NCBI GenBank assembly: GCA_965246835.1
Contig: CBDFFQ010000002.1
Coordinates: forward strand, 248,001 to 312,000
Length of the DNA stretch: 64,000 nt
Source of the DNA: JANPPS01 sp965246835
GTDB lineage: Bacteria; Pseudomonadota; Alphaproteobacteria; Acetobacterales; Acetobacteraceae
Direction: 5' to 3'
Shown here: piece after piece, positions 41,557 through 50,116 of the stretch
Numbering within the stretch: the first letter of the stretch is position 1
How the letters are laid out: each line of letters opens with the position of its first letter
Made by a program: the position numbers and the translations under genes
Notes under the pieces: generated by a model
What the model was told of the DNA's origin: nothing
What the model saw: the letters and a program-made list of their open reading frames with translations, nothing else
Databases searched by the model: none

Positions 41557-42890
41557 CCCTCCCGATCGTCGTGATCGCCGGGCGGCCCAATGTCGGGAAG
41601 TCCACGCTGTTCAACAAGCTGTCGGGCCGGCGCTCCGCCATCGTGTCCGATACGCCCGGGGTGACGCGCGACCGCAAGGAGGCGGAGGCGCTGCTGCGCG
41701 GCAAGCGGGTGCAGCTGATCGACACCGCGGGGCTCGAGGAAGCGGCGCCGGATACGCTGCCGGGGCGGATGCGTGCGTCGTCGGAGGCGGCGGTGGCGCA
41801 GGCGGACCTGATCGTGTTCGTGGTGGACGCCCGCGCCGGCATCACCCCGGCGGACCAGCACTTCGCGGCCTGGCTCCGGCGGCAGAACCGCCCGGTGTTG
41901 CTGGTGGCGAACAAGGCGGAGGGGCGGAGCGGTGAGAGTTCGGCGCTCGAGGCGTATAGCCTGGGGTTGGGCGAGCCGCTGGCGATGTCGGCGGAGCATG
42001 GCGTCGGTTTGTCCGACCTCATGACCGAGATCGCGGACCGGCTACCGGACCAGGCCGGCATGGATCCGGATAGCCTGAACCGCCCGCTGCATCTCGCGAT
42101 CGTGGGCCGCCCGAATGCCGGCAAAAGCACGCTGCTGAACCGGCTGTTCGGCGAGGACCGCATGATCACCGGGCCGGAACCCGGCCTCACGCGCGACGCC
42201 GTGGCCGTGCAGCTGTTCGACGATATCGGCCCGATCGAGCTGGTGGACACGGCCGGGCTCCGCCGCAAGGCCCGCATCGAGCAGCCATTGGAGAAGATGT
42301 CGGTGAGCGCCAGCATCGAGGCGCTGAAGATGGCCGAGGTGGTGGTGCTGTGCGTGGATGCGCTGGAGGGGCTGCACGAGCAGGACCTGCAAATCGGCCG
42401 GCTGATCGAGCGGGAGGGGCGGGGCTGCGTCCTGGTGCTGAACAAGTGGGATGCGGTGGCGGACCGAACCGCCACGCGCAAGGCGATCAGCGATCGGCTG
42501 GAGACCAGCATGGCGCAGATGAAGGGCATCCCCGTGCTCACGATCTCCGCCCAGACCGGCGCCGGGGTGGAGCGGCTGTTGCCGACGATCCGGAAGGTGC
42601 ATGAAACCTGGAATTCGCGGGTGCCGACGGGGGCGCTGAACCGGTGGTTCGAGGAGGTGCTGGAGCGGCACCAGCCACCGTTGGTGGACGGGCGGAGGCT
42701 CAAATTGCGGTATATCACGCAGGCGAAGGCGCGGCCGCCGACCTTCATCGCGTTCGGCACCCGGGCCGAGCAAATGCCGGAGGATTACCAGCGGTATCTG
42801 GTGAACAACATGCGCGAGACGTTCGACCTGCCGGGCGTGCCGATCCGGTTGCAGCTGCGCGGCACCAAAAATCCCTACACCGACGATTAG
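41553..42890 (+). CDS. der: Ribosome-associated GTPase Der (EngA)
   Basis: The product is 445 residues with two tandem GTPase domains and a KH-like end. Domain 1: GRPNVGKST (10-18), DTPGVTRD, DTAGLE and NKAE. Domain 2, from about residue 175: GRPNAGKST, EPGLTRD, DTAGLRRKA and NKWD. The C-terminal KH-like part has RPPTFIAFGTR and the usual NPY near the end. It acts in assembly of the large ribosomal subunit. GTG 41553 overlaps the bamB stop. Confidence 0.96.
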   Translation: MTLPIVVIAGRPNVGKSTLFNKLSGRRSAIVSDTPGVTRDRKEAEALLRGKRVQLIDTAGLEEAAPDTLPGRMRASSEAAVAQADLIVFVVDARAGITPADQHFAAWLRRQNRPVLLVANKAEGRSGESSALEAYSLGLGEPLAMSAEHGVGLSDLMTEIADRLPDQAGMDPDSLNRPLHLAIVGRPNAGKSTLLNRLFGEDRMITGPEPGLTRDAVAVQLFDDIGPIELVDTAGLRRKARIEQPLEKMSVSASIEALKMAEVVVLCVDALEGLHEQDLQIGRLIEREGRGCVLVLNKWDAVADRTATRKAISDRLETSMAQMKGIPVLTISAQTGAGVERLLPTIRKVHETWNSRVPTGALNRWFEEVLERHQPPLVDGRRLKLRYITQAKARPPTFIAFGTRAEQMPEDYQRYLVNNMRETFDLPGVPIRLQLRGTKNPYTDD

Positions 42891-42901
42891 GGGCCTGGTT
42901 T

Positions 42902-42955
42902 GATGGGTTTCACCCATCCTACGGTTTCGTGGGCAGGATGGGTGCACCCCATCGC
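42902..42955. repeat. Palindromic repeat (family 3, GATGGGT/ACCCATC)
   Basis: The sequence GATGGGTTTCACCCATC is followed by CTACGG..., then GGATGGGTGCACCCCATC. This is a paired hairpin of a type widely spread in proteobacterial genomes. It fills the 82-bp gap between der and the next GT9 gene. It might act as a terminator or simply be a mobile palindromic sequence. Confidence 0.75.
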
Positions 42956-42972
42956 GGCGACGTAGCGGGACG

Positions 42973-43851
42973 ATGCGCATCCTGGTCATCAAGCTGGGCG
43001 CGCTCGGCGATGTGGTGCTGGCGTTCGGCCCGTTCGCCTCGATCCGCACGGCGCATCCCGGCGCCCGCATCACGCTGCTGACCACGGCTCCGTTTCGCGA
43101 CCTGCTGGCGGGCAGCCCGTGGTTCGATGAGGTGTTGGTCGATTGCCGGCCGGTCTGGTGGGACCTGCGTGGCCTGATCGCCTTGCGGCATCAGCTGCGG
43201 GGCTTCGACTTCGTGTTCGATTTGCAGACCTCCGGCCGGTCATCCCGCTACCACCGGCTCGCGGGACGGCCGCCTTGGTCAGGGATCGCAGCCGGCGCCT
43301 CGCACCCGCACGCCAACCCGGACCGCGACGCGATGCACACGATCGAGCGGCAGCGGGAGCAGTTGGCGATGGCGGGGGTCGCGTCCATCGTGCCGGATAT
43401 GGCGTGGTTGCGGGGTAAGGCGCTCCCGGGCCGCTACGCCGTGCTGGTGCCGGGCGCCGCACCCCATCGCCCGGCGAAGCGCTGGCCGGCCGCGCGGTTC
43501 GGGGAGCTCGCGGCATTGGTGTGGGAGCAGGGCGTGCGGCCCGTGATCGTGGGCGCCGCGGCGGATCGGGCCTTGGCCGACATCATCAAGGCCGCGTGCC
43601 CGGCGGCGCAGGACCTGACGGGCCAGACCTCGCTCCGCCAGCTCGGCGGCGTGGTGGCCGGGGCGGAGGTGGCGGTCGGCAACGATACCGGGCCGATGCA
43701 CCTGGCGGCGGCGATGGGCACGCGCTGCGTCGTGCTGTTCTCGGCTGAGAGCGACCCTGACCTGACGGCGCCGCGGGGCCGGGTCACGGTGGTGCGGGCG
43801 GCGGACCTCGGGCAGCTGGATGTCAACAGGGTTGCGGCGGCGCTCGGCTGA
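42973..43851 (+). CDS. Glycosyltransferase family 9 (heptosyltransferase-like)
   Basis: The product is 292 residues. It opens with MRILVIKLGALGDVVLAFGPF, the typical GT9 start. FVFDLQTSGRSSRY closes the first half. The donor half has VLVPGAAPHRPAKRWPAARF, VIVGAAADRA and the conserved GAEVAVGNDTGPMHLAAAMG. It probably adds a heptose or similar sugar to LPS core. It lies between der and thrS, separated from der by a palindromic repeat, with 36 bases to thrS. Confidence 0.88.
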   Translation: MRILVIKLGALGDVVLAFGPFASIRTAHPGARITLLTTAPFRDLLAGSPWFDEVLVDCRPVWWDLRGLIALRHQLRGFDFVFDLQTSGRSSRYHRLAGRPPWSGIAAGASHPHANPDRDAMHTIERQREQLAMAGVASIVPDMAWLRGKALPGRYAVLVPGAAPHRPAKRWPAARFGELAALVWEQGVRPVIVGAAADRALADIIKAACPAAQDLTGQTSLRQLGGVVAGAEVAVGNDTGPMHLAAAMGTRCVVLFSAESDPDLTAPRGRVTVVRAADLGQLDVNRVAAALG

Positions 43852-43887
43852 CGCCATAGGAACGGCCCGCTGATCGAGGACGACGCC

Positions 43888-45843
43888 ATGCCCGCCATCA
43901 CCCTGCCCGACGGCTCCATCCGCCGTTTCGACGCCGCGGTGACCGGGACCGAGGTGGCGGCCGCGATCGGCCCGGGTCTGGCGAAGGCGGCGCTGGCGAT
44001 GAAGGTGGATGGCGTGCTGACGGACCTGGCGCGCCCGATCGAGCATGATGCCGCCGTGGTGTTCGTGACGCGGCGGGACCCGGATGCGCTGGAGCTGATC
44101 CGGCATGACGCGGCGCATGTGCTCGCGGAGGCGGTGCAGGGGCTGTTCCCGGGCACGCAGGTCACCATCGGGCCCTCGATCGAGAACGGATTCTACTACG
44201 ATTTCGCCCGCAACGAGCCGTTCACCCCGGACGATTTCGCCGCGATCGAGCAGCGCATGCGGGAGATCGTGGCCCGCAACGCGCCGTTCGAGCGGCAGGT
44301 GATGGAGCGCGAGGCGGCGATGCGCTTCTTTGCCGAGAAGGGCGAGGCGTACAAGGCCGAGCTGATCCGCGACCTGCCGCCCGACCAGGTCATTACCCTG
44401 TATAAGCAGGGCGATTGGATCGACCTTTGCCGCGGCCCGCACATGCGCGGCACCGGGGACGTCGGCACCGCGTTCAAGCTGATGAAGGTGGCCGGCGCGT
44501 ATTGGCGGGGCGACCACCGCAACGCGATGCTGAGCCGCATCTACGGCACCGCCTGGCGCGACCAGAAGGAGTTGGACGCGCATCTGCTGCAGCTGGCCGA
44601 GGCGGAGCGGCGGGACCATCGGCGCATCGGCAAGGATATGGACCTGTTCCACATCCAGGAGGAGGCCACGGGTAGCGTGTTCTGGCATCCCAAGGGCTGG
44701 CGCCTGTATCGCGCGGCGGAATCGTATATGCGGCGCCGGCTGGACGCGAATGGGTATCAGGAGGTCAAGACGCCGCAGCTGGTGGACCGCAAGCTGTGGG
44801 AGGCGAGCGGGCATTGGGAGAACTACAAGCAGAACATGTTCATCGCCCGCGTGGAGGACGAGGATACGACGCTGGCGTTGAAGCCGATGAACTGCCCCTG
44901 CCACGTCATGATCTTCCGCCACGGGCTGCGCAGCTATCGCGAACTGCCGTTGCGGATGGCGGAGTTCGGGTCATGCCACCGGTATGAGCCATCGGGCGCG
45001 CTGCATGGCATCATGCGGGTGCGCGCGTTCACGCAGGACGACGCGCACATCTTCTGCACCGAGGACCAGATCGCCGACGAGACCGTGCGGTTCGTGGCGT
45101 TGCTGCGGTCCGTGTATCTCGATTTCGGCTTCGAGGGCTTCCGCGTGAAGTTCAGCGATCGCCCGGCGGCGCGCGCCGGGTCCGACGAGATCTGGGACCG
45201 GGCGGAGGGGGCGCTGCAACAGGCCTGCACCATCGCGGGGGTCGAATACGAGCTGAACCCGGGGGAGGGCGCGTTCTACGGGCCGAAGCTCGAGTTCGTG
45301 CTGCGGGACGCGATCGGGCGGGATTGGCAGTGCGGGACGTTGCAGGTGGATTTCGTGCTGCCGGAGCGGCTGGATGCCGAGTATGTCGGCGAGGATGGCG
45401 CGCGGGCGCGGCCCGTCATGCTGCATCGGGCGATCCTGGGCAGTTTCGAGCGGTTCCTGGGCATCCTGATCGAAAATTACGCCGGGCGGTTCCCGCTCTG
45501 GCTGGCGCCGCAGCAGGTGGTGGTGGCGACCATCGTGTCGGACGCGGCGCCGTATGCGGAGGAGGTCGCGGAGATGTTGCGGGCGCAGGGGCTGACGGCG
45601 GTGGCTGATGTGCGGAACGAGAAGATCAACGCCAAGGTGCGGGAGCATAGCCTGCAGCATGTGCCCGTCCTGGTGGTGGTGGGGCGGCGGGAGGCGGAGC
45701 AGCGGAGCGTCGCGCTGCGCCGGCTGGGGGGCGAGGCGCAGGAGGTGGTGGCGCTGGACGAGGCGGTGCGACGCCTCGTGGCGGAAGCGATGCCGCCCGA
45801 CTTGAAAACTCTTGATCTCACGGCTTCAAAGGCCCAAGACTAG
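43888..45843 (+). CDS. thrS: Threonine--tRNA ligase
   Basis: A class II synthetase of 651 residues. N-terminal TGS domain (1-60, LPDGSIRRF), editing domain with RHDAAHVLAEAVQ and the SRIYGTAW segment, catalytic core with RYEPSGALHGIMRVRAFTQDDAH (motif 2), and a C-terminal anticodon-binding domain. The zinc ligands Cys336, His387 and His513 keep the spacing of the E. coli enzyme (334, 385, 511). infC follows after 57 bases, the usual neighbour. No T-box is expected or seen. Confidence 0.97.
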   Translation: MPAITLPDGSIRRFDAAVTGTEVAAAIGPGLAKAALAMKVDGVLTDLARPIEHDAAVVFVTRRDPDALELIRHDAAHVLAEAVQGLFPGTQVTIGPSIENGFYYDFARNEPFTPDDFAAIEQRMREIVARNAPFERQVMEREAAMRFFAEKGEAYKAELIRDLPPDQVITLYKQGDWIDLCRGPHMRGTGDVGTAFKLMKVAGAYWRGDHRNAMLSRIYGTAWRDQKELDAHLLQLAEAERRDHRRIGKDMDLFHIQEEATGSVFWHPKGWRLYRAAESYMRRRLDANGYQEVKTPQLVDRKLWEASGHWENYKQNMFIARVEDEDTTLALKPMNCPCHVMIFRHGLRSYRELPLRMAEFGSCHRYEPSGALHGIMRVRAFTQDDAHIFCTEDQIADETVRFVALLRSVYLDFGFEGFRVKFSDRPAARAGSDEIWDRAEGALQQACTIAGVEYELNPGEGAFYGPKLEFVLRDAIGRDWQCGTLQVDFVLPERLDAEYVGEDGARARPVMLHRAILGSFERFLGILIENYAGRFPLWLAPQQVVVATIVSDAAPYAEEVAEMLRAQGLTAVADVRNEKINAKVREHSLQHVPVLVVVGRREAEQRSVALRRLGGEAQEVVALDEAVRRLVAEAMPPDLKTLDLTASKAQD

Positions 45844-45889
45844 GCCCTGGCCGCACCGTTTCGCGGTCCGCTTGCATTTGAACGTCCAC

Positions 45890-45903
45890 AGGAGAGTACG
45901 ATA
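45890..45903 (+). promoter_or_regulatory. Strong ribosome-binding site before an ATA start (infC)
   Basis: AGGAG at 45890-45894 is followed after six bases by ATA 45901-45903, in frame with infC. The downstream ATG 45916 has only GAGG four bases away. The arrangement points to initiation at ATA, which fits the known use of rare start codons (ATT, ATA, ATC) by infC for self-control. Confidence 0.55.
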
Positions 45904-46440
45904 GCCCGAGGCCCCATGTCCGCCGCCACCCCGTCCCGCGACGGGCCCCGCGTCAATGAAGACATCCGCGTCCCGCAGGTTCGCCTGATCGACGAGACCG
46001 GGGAGATGCAGGGAGTGATGACCGCGCGTGACGCCATCCTGCGCGCCTACTCCGTCGGCCTCGACCTGCTGGAGATCAGCCCGAACGCGGATCCGCCGGT
46101 GGTGAAGATCCTCGACTACGGCAAGTTCAAATACGAGCAGCAGAAGAAGAAGAACGAGGCCAAGAAGAAGCAGAAGGTCATCGAGATCAAGGAGATCAAG
46201 GTGCGCCCGAACATCGACGAGAACGACTACCAGGTGAAAATGCGCGCCATGAAGTCGTTCATCGACGAGGGCGATAAGGTCAAGGTCACGCTGCGTTTCC
46301 GCGGCCGCGAAATGGCGCATCAGGATATCGGTATTCGCGTGCTGGAGCGCATTCGTGCCGAGCTCGAGGTGGAAACCAAAGTCGAGCAGATGCCGCGGAT
46401 GGAAAACCGGCAGATGATCATGGTGCTGGCGCCCCGCTAG
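45901..46440 (+). CDS. infC: Translation initiation factor IF-3, probable ATA start
   Basis: The product is about 179 residues if started at ATA 45901 (peptide IARGPMSAATPSRDGP), or 174 from ATG 45916. The N-domain has GPRVNEDIRVPQVRLIDETG and the C-domain ends DKVKVTLRFRGREM, both conserved. A lysine-rich linker (QQKKKNEAKKKQK) joins them. IF-3 checks the start codon on the 30S subunit; a poor start codon lets it limit its own synthesis, as with ATT in E. coli. The ATA has a far better Shine-Dalgarno sequence than the ATG. The stop overlaps the ggt start. Confidence 0.93.
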   Translation: MARGPMSAATPSRDGPRVNEDIRVPQVRLIDETGEMQGVMTARDAILRAYSVGLDLLEISPNADPPVVKILDYGKFKYEQQKKKNEAKKKQKVIEIKEIKVRPNIDENDYQVKMRAMKSFIDEGDKVKVTLRFRGREMAHQDIGIRVLERIRAELEVETKVEQMPRMENRQMIMVLAPR

Positions 46441-47990
46441 TGGCCACGCCGGCGCACCGCTCGCAGCATTGGCAGGTTACGAAGCCGGCTGCGCGCGGGC
46501 GCCGGGGCATGGTGGTCGCGCAATCCCGCGATGCGGCCTTGGCGGGCGTTGCCGTGCTGGATGCCGGCGGGTCCGCGGCGGATGCGGCGGTCGCGACCGC
46601 GTTTGCGCTGGCGGCGTGCGAGCCCTGGAATAGCGGGCTCGGTGGTATCGGCTTCGCGCTGGTGCAGCCGGCCGGGGCGGCGCGGGCGGAGTGCGTGGAT
46701 TTCGGGCCGCGGGCGCCGCGCGGGCTGACGCCAGATCGCTTCACGCTGACCGGGCGGCGTGCCACGGATTTGTTCGCCTGGCCGGAGGTGGAGGGTGACG
46801 CCAACATCCACGGGCCGCTCAGCTTCGCGGTGCCGTCCTCGGTCGCGGGCTATGGGTTGATCCAGGAACGCTGGGGCAGGCTGCCGTTGCGGGATGTGAT
46901 GGCGCCCGGCATCGCCCTGGCCCGGCGCGGCCTGCCGCAGGATTGGTTCGCCACTCTCAAGATCGCCAGCTCGGCCGCGATCTTGCGGCGTTATGCGGAG
47001 TCCGCGCGGATTTACCTGCCGAACGGGCTGCCGCCGGTGCCGCCCTATGCCGGGCCATTGCCGAATTTGGCGCTGGGGCGGTTGGCGGAGACGATGGAGC
47101 GGCTGGCCACGGCCGGGCTTTCCGACTTCTACACCGGTGAGGTCGCGGCATCCCTGGTGCGGGATGTGGCCGAGATGGGCGGCGTGCTGGGTGCGGACGA
47201 TCTGGCCGGCTGCGTGGCGCGGGTGGGACCGTGCCAGGATGTGAGCTGGGGGGGCCAGGTGTTGCAGGTGACGCCGGGGCTGACGGCGGGGCCGACCTTG
47301 GCGCGGGTGGCGGCGGGCTTGTCCGAGGGCGCGCAGGCCGACGCCGCGTGGTTCGTGGCGCTCGCCCGGGCGATGAAGGCAGCCTATGCCGAGCGGCTGG
47401 CCGGGGTGGGCGATGCCGAGGCCGGGCAGGATACCTGCACCACGCACATCACGGTCTGCGACGCCGAGGGTGGGATGGTCGCGATGACCACGACCTTGCT
47501 GTCATCGATGGGGAGCCGTGTGGTGCTGCCGGGCACGGGCGTGCTGATGAACAATGGCGTGATGTGGTTCGATCCGGAGCCGGGCAAGCCTAACTCGGTG
47601 GGGCCCGGCAAGCGGCCGCTGACCAATATGTGCCCGGTGATTTTGCGTGACGGGGACAGGGCGGTGCTGGCGGCCGGTGCCTCGGGCGGGCGGCGCATCC
47701 TGGCGTCGGTCGTGCAACTCGTGGCGTTCGCGACCCGGCTCGGCATGACGCCGGAGCAGGCGGCGCACCACCCGCGGATCGATGTGTCGGATGCGGAGAC
47801 GGTGCATGCCGATGACCGGCTCGATCCCGCGGTCATCGCGGCCCTGGCCGCCGACGGAGCGGTGGAGGAAGTGGAGCATACCGTGCTGCCGGTCAGCTTC
47901 GCATGCCCGAACATGATCCTGATGGGGGAGGAGCGGGTGGGGGTCAGCGACGTCATGTCCCCGTGGTCCGCGGCGGTGGGGCAGGCCTAA
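46440..47990 (+). CDS. ggt: Gamma-glutamyltransferase family protein
   Basis: An Ntn-hydrolase of 516 residues that cuts itself into two chains. The expected catalytic threonine is Thr334 in CTTHITVCD, and the oxyanion-side segment GSRVVLPGTGVLMNNGV follows. GGSAADAAVATAFALA opens the large chain, as usual. It lacks a clear signal peptide, so it may be cytoplasmic, in which case it more resembles acylase or gamma-glutamyl amide hydrolases than periplasmic GGT. GTG 46440 overlaps the infC stop (TAGTG). A palindromic repeat follows. Confidence 0.87.
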   Translation: MATPAHRSQHWQVTKPAARGRRGMVVAQSRDAALAGVAVLDAGGSAADAAVATAFALAACEPWNSGLGGIGFALVQPAGAARAECVDFGPRAPRGLTPDRFTLTGRRATDLFAWPEVEGDANIHGPLSFAVPSSVAGYGLIQERWGRLPLRDVMAPGIALARRGLPQDWFATLKIASSAAILRRYAESARIYLPNGLPPVPPYAGPLPNLALGRLAETMERLATAGLSDFYTGEVAASLVRDVAEMGGVLGADDLAGCVARVGPCQDVSWGGQVLQVTPGLTAGPTLARVAAGLSEGAQADAAWFVALARAMKAAYAERLAGVGDAEAGQDTCTTHITVCDAEGGMVAMTTTLLSSMGSRVVLPGTGVLMNNGVMWFDPEPGKPNSVGPGKRPLTNMCPVILRDGDRAVLAAGASGGRRILASVVQLVAFATRLGMTPEQAAHHPRIDVSDAETVHADDRLDPAVIAALAADGAVEEVEHTVLPVSFACPNMILMGEERVGVSDVMSPWSAAVGQA

Positions 47991-47995
47991 CCCAG

Positions 47996-48080
47996 CCATT
48001 GCGGGTCGCTTGGCGAGGCGATCCAGGGGCCACACGGAGTATCGTTGCCCCTGGATTGCTTCGCTTCGCTCGCAATGACG
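47996..48080. repeat. Intergenic palindromic repeat (family 2, second copy)
   Basis: The left arm holds GCGAGGCGATCCAGGGGC; the right arm holds CCCCTGGATTGCTTCG and CTCGCAATGACG. It matches the element at 9495-9576 in its core and ends. It separates ggt from the convergent methyltransferase gene, whose stop codon starts three bases beyond the element. Confidence 0.8.
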
Positions 48081-48082
48081 GG

Positions 48083-48862
48083 TCAAGGCGCCCAGCCCGT
48101 CACCGTCGCGATCCGCAACGTGGCTGGGACGCGCCCGTCGGCCACGGGCAACTGCGCCAACGCCGCGGGAAACAGCGCCTGGGGCGGCACGGCGCGGTCT
48201 CGCAACGCGACGGCATTGCCCTCCCCGGCGGCTCGCAGATCGCGCAGCAACGCCAGCGGGTCGGCATAGCGCAGCACGATCGTGTCCCCATCCACCACCG
48301 GCAGCGTGAACCCGGCCCGTTGCATCAACGACGCCATGTCCCCGAGATCGGGGAAGGGCGAGACCCGGGGGGACGCACCGTCCCGCACCGCCAGCTCCGC
48401 CGCCGTCAGCGCGGTGCGAAGCTCCTGCAACGTGCCGAGCGCGGGCAGGCTGGCGAGGAACAGGCCCTCGGGCGACAGGGCGCGGCGGAGTTGGATCAGG
48501 GCGCCGGGCAAGTCGTTGACCCAATGGAGCGAGAGGTTCGCCACGATCAGGTCGAAGCTGCCGGGCGCGAAGGGGAGCCACTCCTCGTCCACCGCGGCGC
48601 ACGGCGCGCCCGACAAGGCGGCCATGCCAGTCGAGAGGTCGCAGGCCACGACGCCGATGCCGCGGGCACGCAGCAACGGCGCCACCACGCCGCGCCCACC
48701 CACGTCGAGGGCGCGGGTGAAGCGGCGGGTGGTATCGTCCAACCGGTCCAGCAGGCGCTCCGCGACGTCCTGCAGCACGGGTGCCACGCGATGCACGGTG
48801 GGGGCCGCGCGGTCCCGATGCAGGCGGACGGCGCGGCGGTCGAAGATTTCGCTCTGGGACAT
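48083..48862 (-). CDS. BioC/NDUFAF5-like SAM-dependent methyltransferase
   Basis: The product is 259 residues. It opens with MSQSEIFDRRAVRLHRDRAA, the distinctive start shared by BioC and the mitochondrial complex I factor NDUFAF5. A SAM-binding region (ALDVGGRGVVAPLL), then CDLSTGMAA and FDLIVANLSLHWVNDLPGAL follow, and the typical LFLASLPALGTLQELRTAL. In alphaproteobacteria this family usually lies near comF and grxC, as here, which favours the NDUFAF5-like branch (complex I assembly) over biotin synthesis. No bio gene is in the window. Confidence 0.85.
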   Translation of the reverse strand: MSQSEIFDRRAVRLHRDRAAPTVHRVAPVLQDVAERLLDRLDDTTRRFTRALDVGGRGVVAPLLRARGIGVVACDLSTGMAALSGAPCAAVDEEWLPFAPGSFDLIVANLSLHWVNDLPGALIQLRRALSPEGLFLASLPALGTLQELRTALTAAELAVRDGASPRVSPFPDLGDMASLMQRAGFTLPVVDGDTIVLRYADPLALLRDLRAAGEGNAVALRDRAVPPQALFPAALAQLPVADGRVPATLRIATVTGWAP

Positions 48863-48910
48863 CCGGCGTATGTTGCGCCTTCCTGCCGCACGGCAACACA
48901 GGGGTGCCTC

Positions 48911-49456
48911 ATGACCGAGACGCAAAAGATGCTGGCCGGCGAGCTGTATGATCCCGCGGACGCCGAGATCCAGGCGGCGCAGGCGCGGACGAAGGCCTGG
49001 CTCGCCCGCTGCAACGCCGCATCCGCCGCACCGCTGGCGGAACGCCGGGCGTTGTTGCGGGAGGGGCTGGGCGCCCTGGGCGAGGGCGCCGTCATCCGCA
49101 TGCCGTTCCACTGCGATTACGGCTTCAACATCCATCTGGCCGATGGCGCATTCCTGAATTTCGATTGTGTGATCCTGGACGTGGTCACGGTCCGCATCGG
49201 CGCCCGCGCGCAGATCGGCCCGGCCGTGCAGATCTACACCGCCGACCACCCGCGCAATGCCGCAGACCGCGCCGCCGGGCTCGAGTTCGGGCGGCCGGTC
49301 ACGATCGGGGCCGATGTTTGGATCGGGGGCGGGGCCATTATTCTGCCGGGGGTGACGATCGGGGACGGCGCGATCGTGGGCGCCGGGTCCGTGGTGACGC
49401 GGGATGTCCAGGCCGGCACGACGGTCATGGGCAACCCGGCCCGGCCCCGGCTTTGA
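48911..49456 (+). CDS. maa: Sugar O-acetyltransferase (maltose acetyltransferase type)
   Basis: A cytoplasmic enzyme of 181 residues with a left-handed beta helix. The N-terminal Mac domain reads MTETQKMLAGELYDPADAEI. Hexapeptide repeats follow, with the catalytic His in TADHPRNA, then GADVWIGGGAIILPGVTIG and VVTRDVQAGTTVMGNPAR. It transfers acetyl from acetyl-CoA to a sugar hydroxyl. ATG 48911 is divergent from the BioC-like gene. No sugar-transport gene is adjacent, so the natural acceptor is not known. Confidence 0.9.
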   Translation: MTETQKMLAGELYDPADAEIQAAQARTKAWLARCNAASAAPLAERRALLREGLGALGEGAVIRMPFHCDYGFNIHLADGAFLNFDCVILDVVTVRIGARAQIGPAVQIYTADHPRNAADRAAGLEFGRPVTIGADVWIGGGAIILPGVTIGDGAIVGAGSVVTRDVQAGTTVMGNPARPRL

Positions 49457-49507
49457 CCGGCAGCTTCCACGCGCCTACCGTTTTGCGGTTCGAAGGAGGA
49501 CCGATCA

Positions 49508-50116
49508 ATGACCGAGCAGAGCATCGCCCCGGCGCGCGCGCAGGCCGTCGCGGCCAGCATGGACCGGGTGAAGGGGATCGAGCGCAGCCAGGGCGTGACC
49601 CGCGCCTCGCTGGATGCGATCAAGGCGGAGCTGCTGGCGTTGGCGGCGCATGGCGACCTGTTCCCCGCCGCCGAGTTCCCGCCGCCGCCCGTGGGCGAGA
49701 AAGGCGCGCGGCGGTATTTGCTGCAAGAAGAGCCGGATGGCCGGTTCGCCATCTACATGCTGGCGCTGAACCCCGGCAACAGCACCAAGCCGCATGACCA
49801 CACCACTTGGGCCGTGGTGACGGCGGTGGAGGGGCAGGAGCTGAACCGCGTGTATCGCCGCACGGATGACGGAGCGGAACCCGGGCGGGCGCAGCTGGAA
49901 CTGGTGCGGGAGGTCATGGTCGAGCCCGGCACCGGCATCGCGCTGATGCCCGAAGACATCCATGCGATCTCCACCCCGGGCGACACCCCGACCCGGCATC
50001 TGCACGTCTATGGCTTGGCGCTGGAAAAGCTGGACCGGCGCCAGGGCTTCGATACCGAGGCTGGGACCGTGCAGCCCTACAACAAGGCTTACATGGCGCC
50101 CACCGTGAACCGATGA
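49508..50116 (+). CDS. Cysteine dioxygenase-like cupin
   Basis: The product is 202 residues and fits the bacterial thiol dioxygenase (cysteine dioxygenase type I) cupin group. Metal ligands are expected in KPHDHTTW (His96, His98) and RHLHVYG (His164 or His166). The middle has YMLALNPGNST. These iron enzymes turn cysteine, or 3-mercaptopropionate, into the sulfinate. A strong GGAGG lies before ATG 49508. The last four bases overlap the rhodanese gene, which suggests a shared sulfur-handling task. The precise thiol substrate cannot be told. Confidence 0.85.
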   Translation: MTEQSIAPARAQAVAASMDRVKGIERSQGVTRASLDAIKAELLALAAHGDLFPAAEFPPPPVGEKGARRYLLQEEPDGRFAIYMLALNPGNSTKPHDHTTWAVVTAVEGQELNRVYRRTDDGAEPGRAQLELVREVMVEPGTGIALMPEDIHAISTPGDTPTRHLHVYGLALEKLDRRQGFDTEAGTVQPYNKAYMAPTVNR

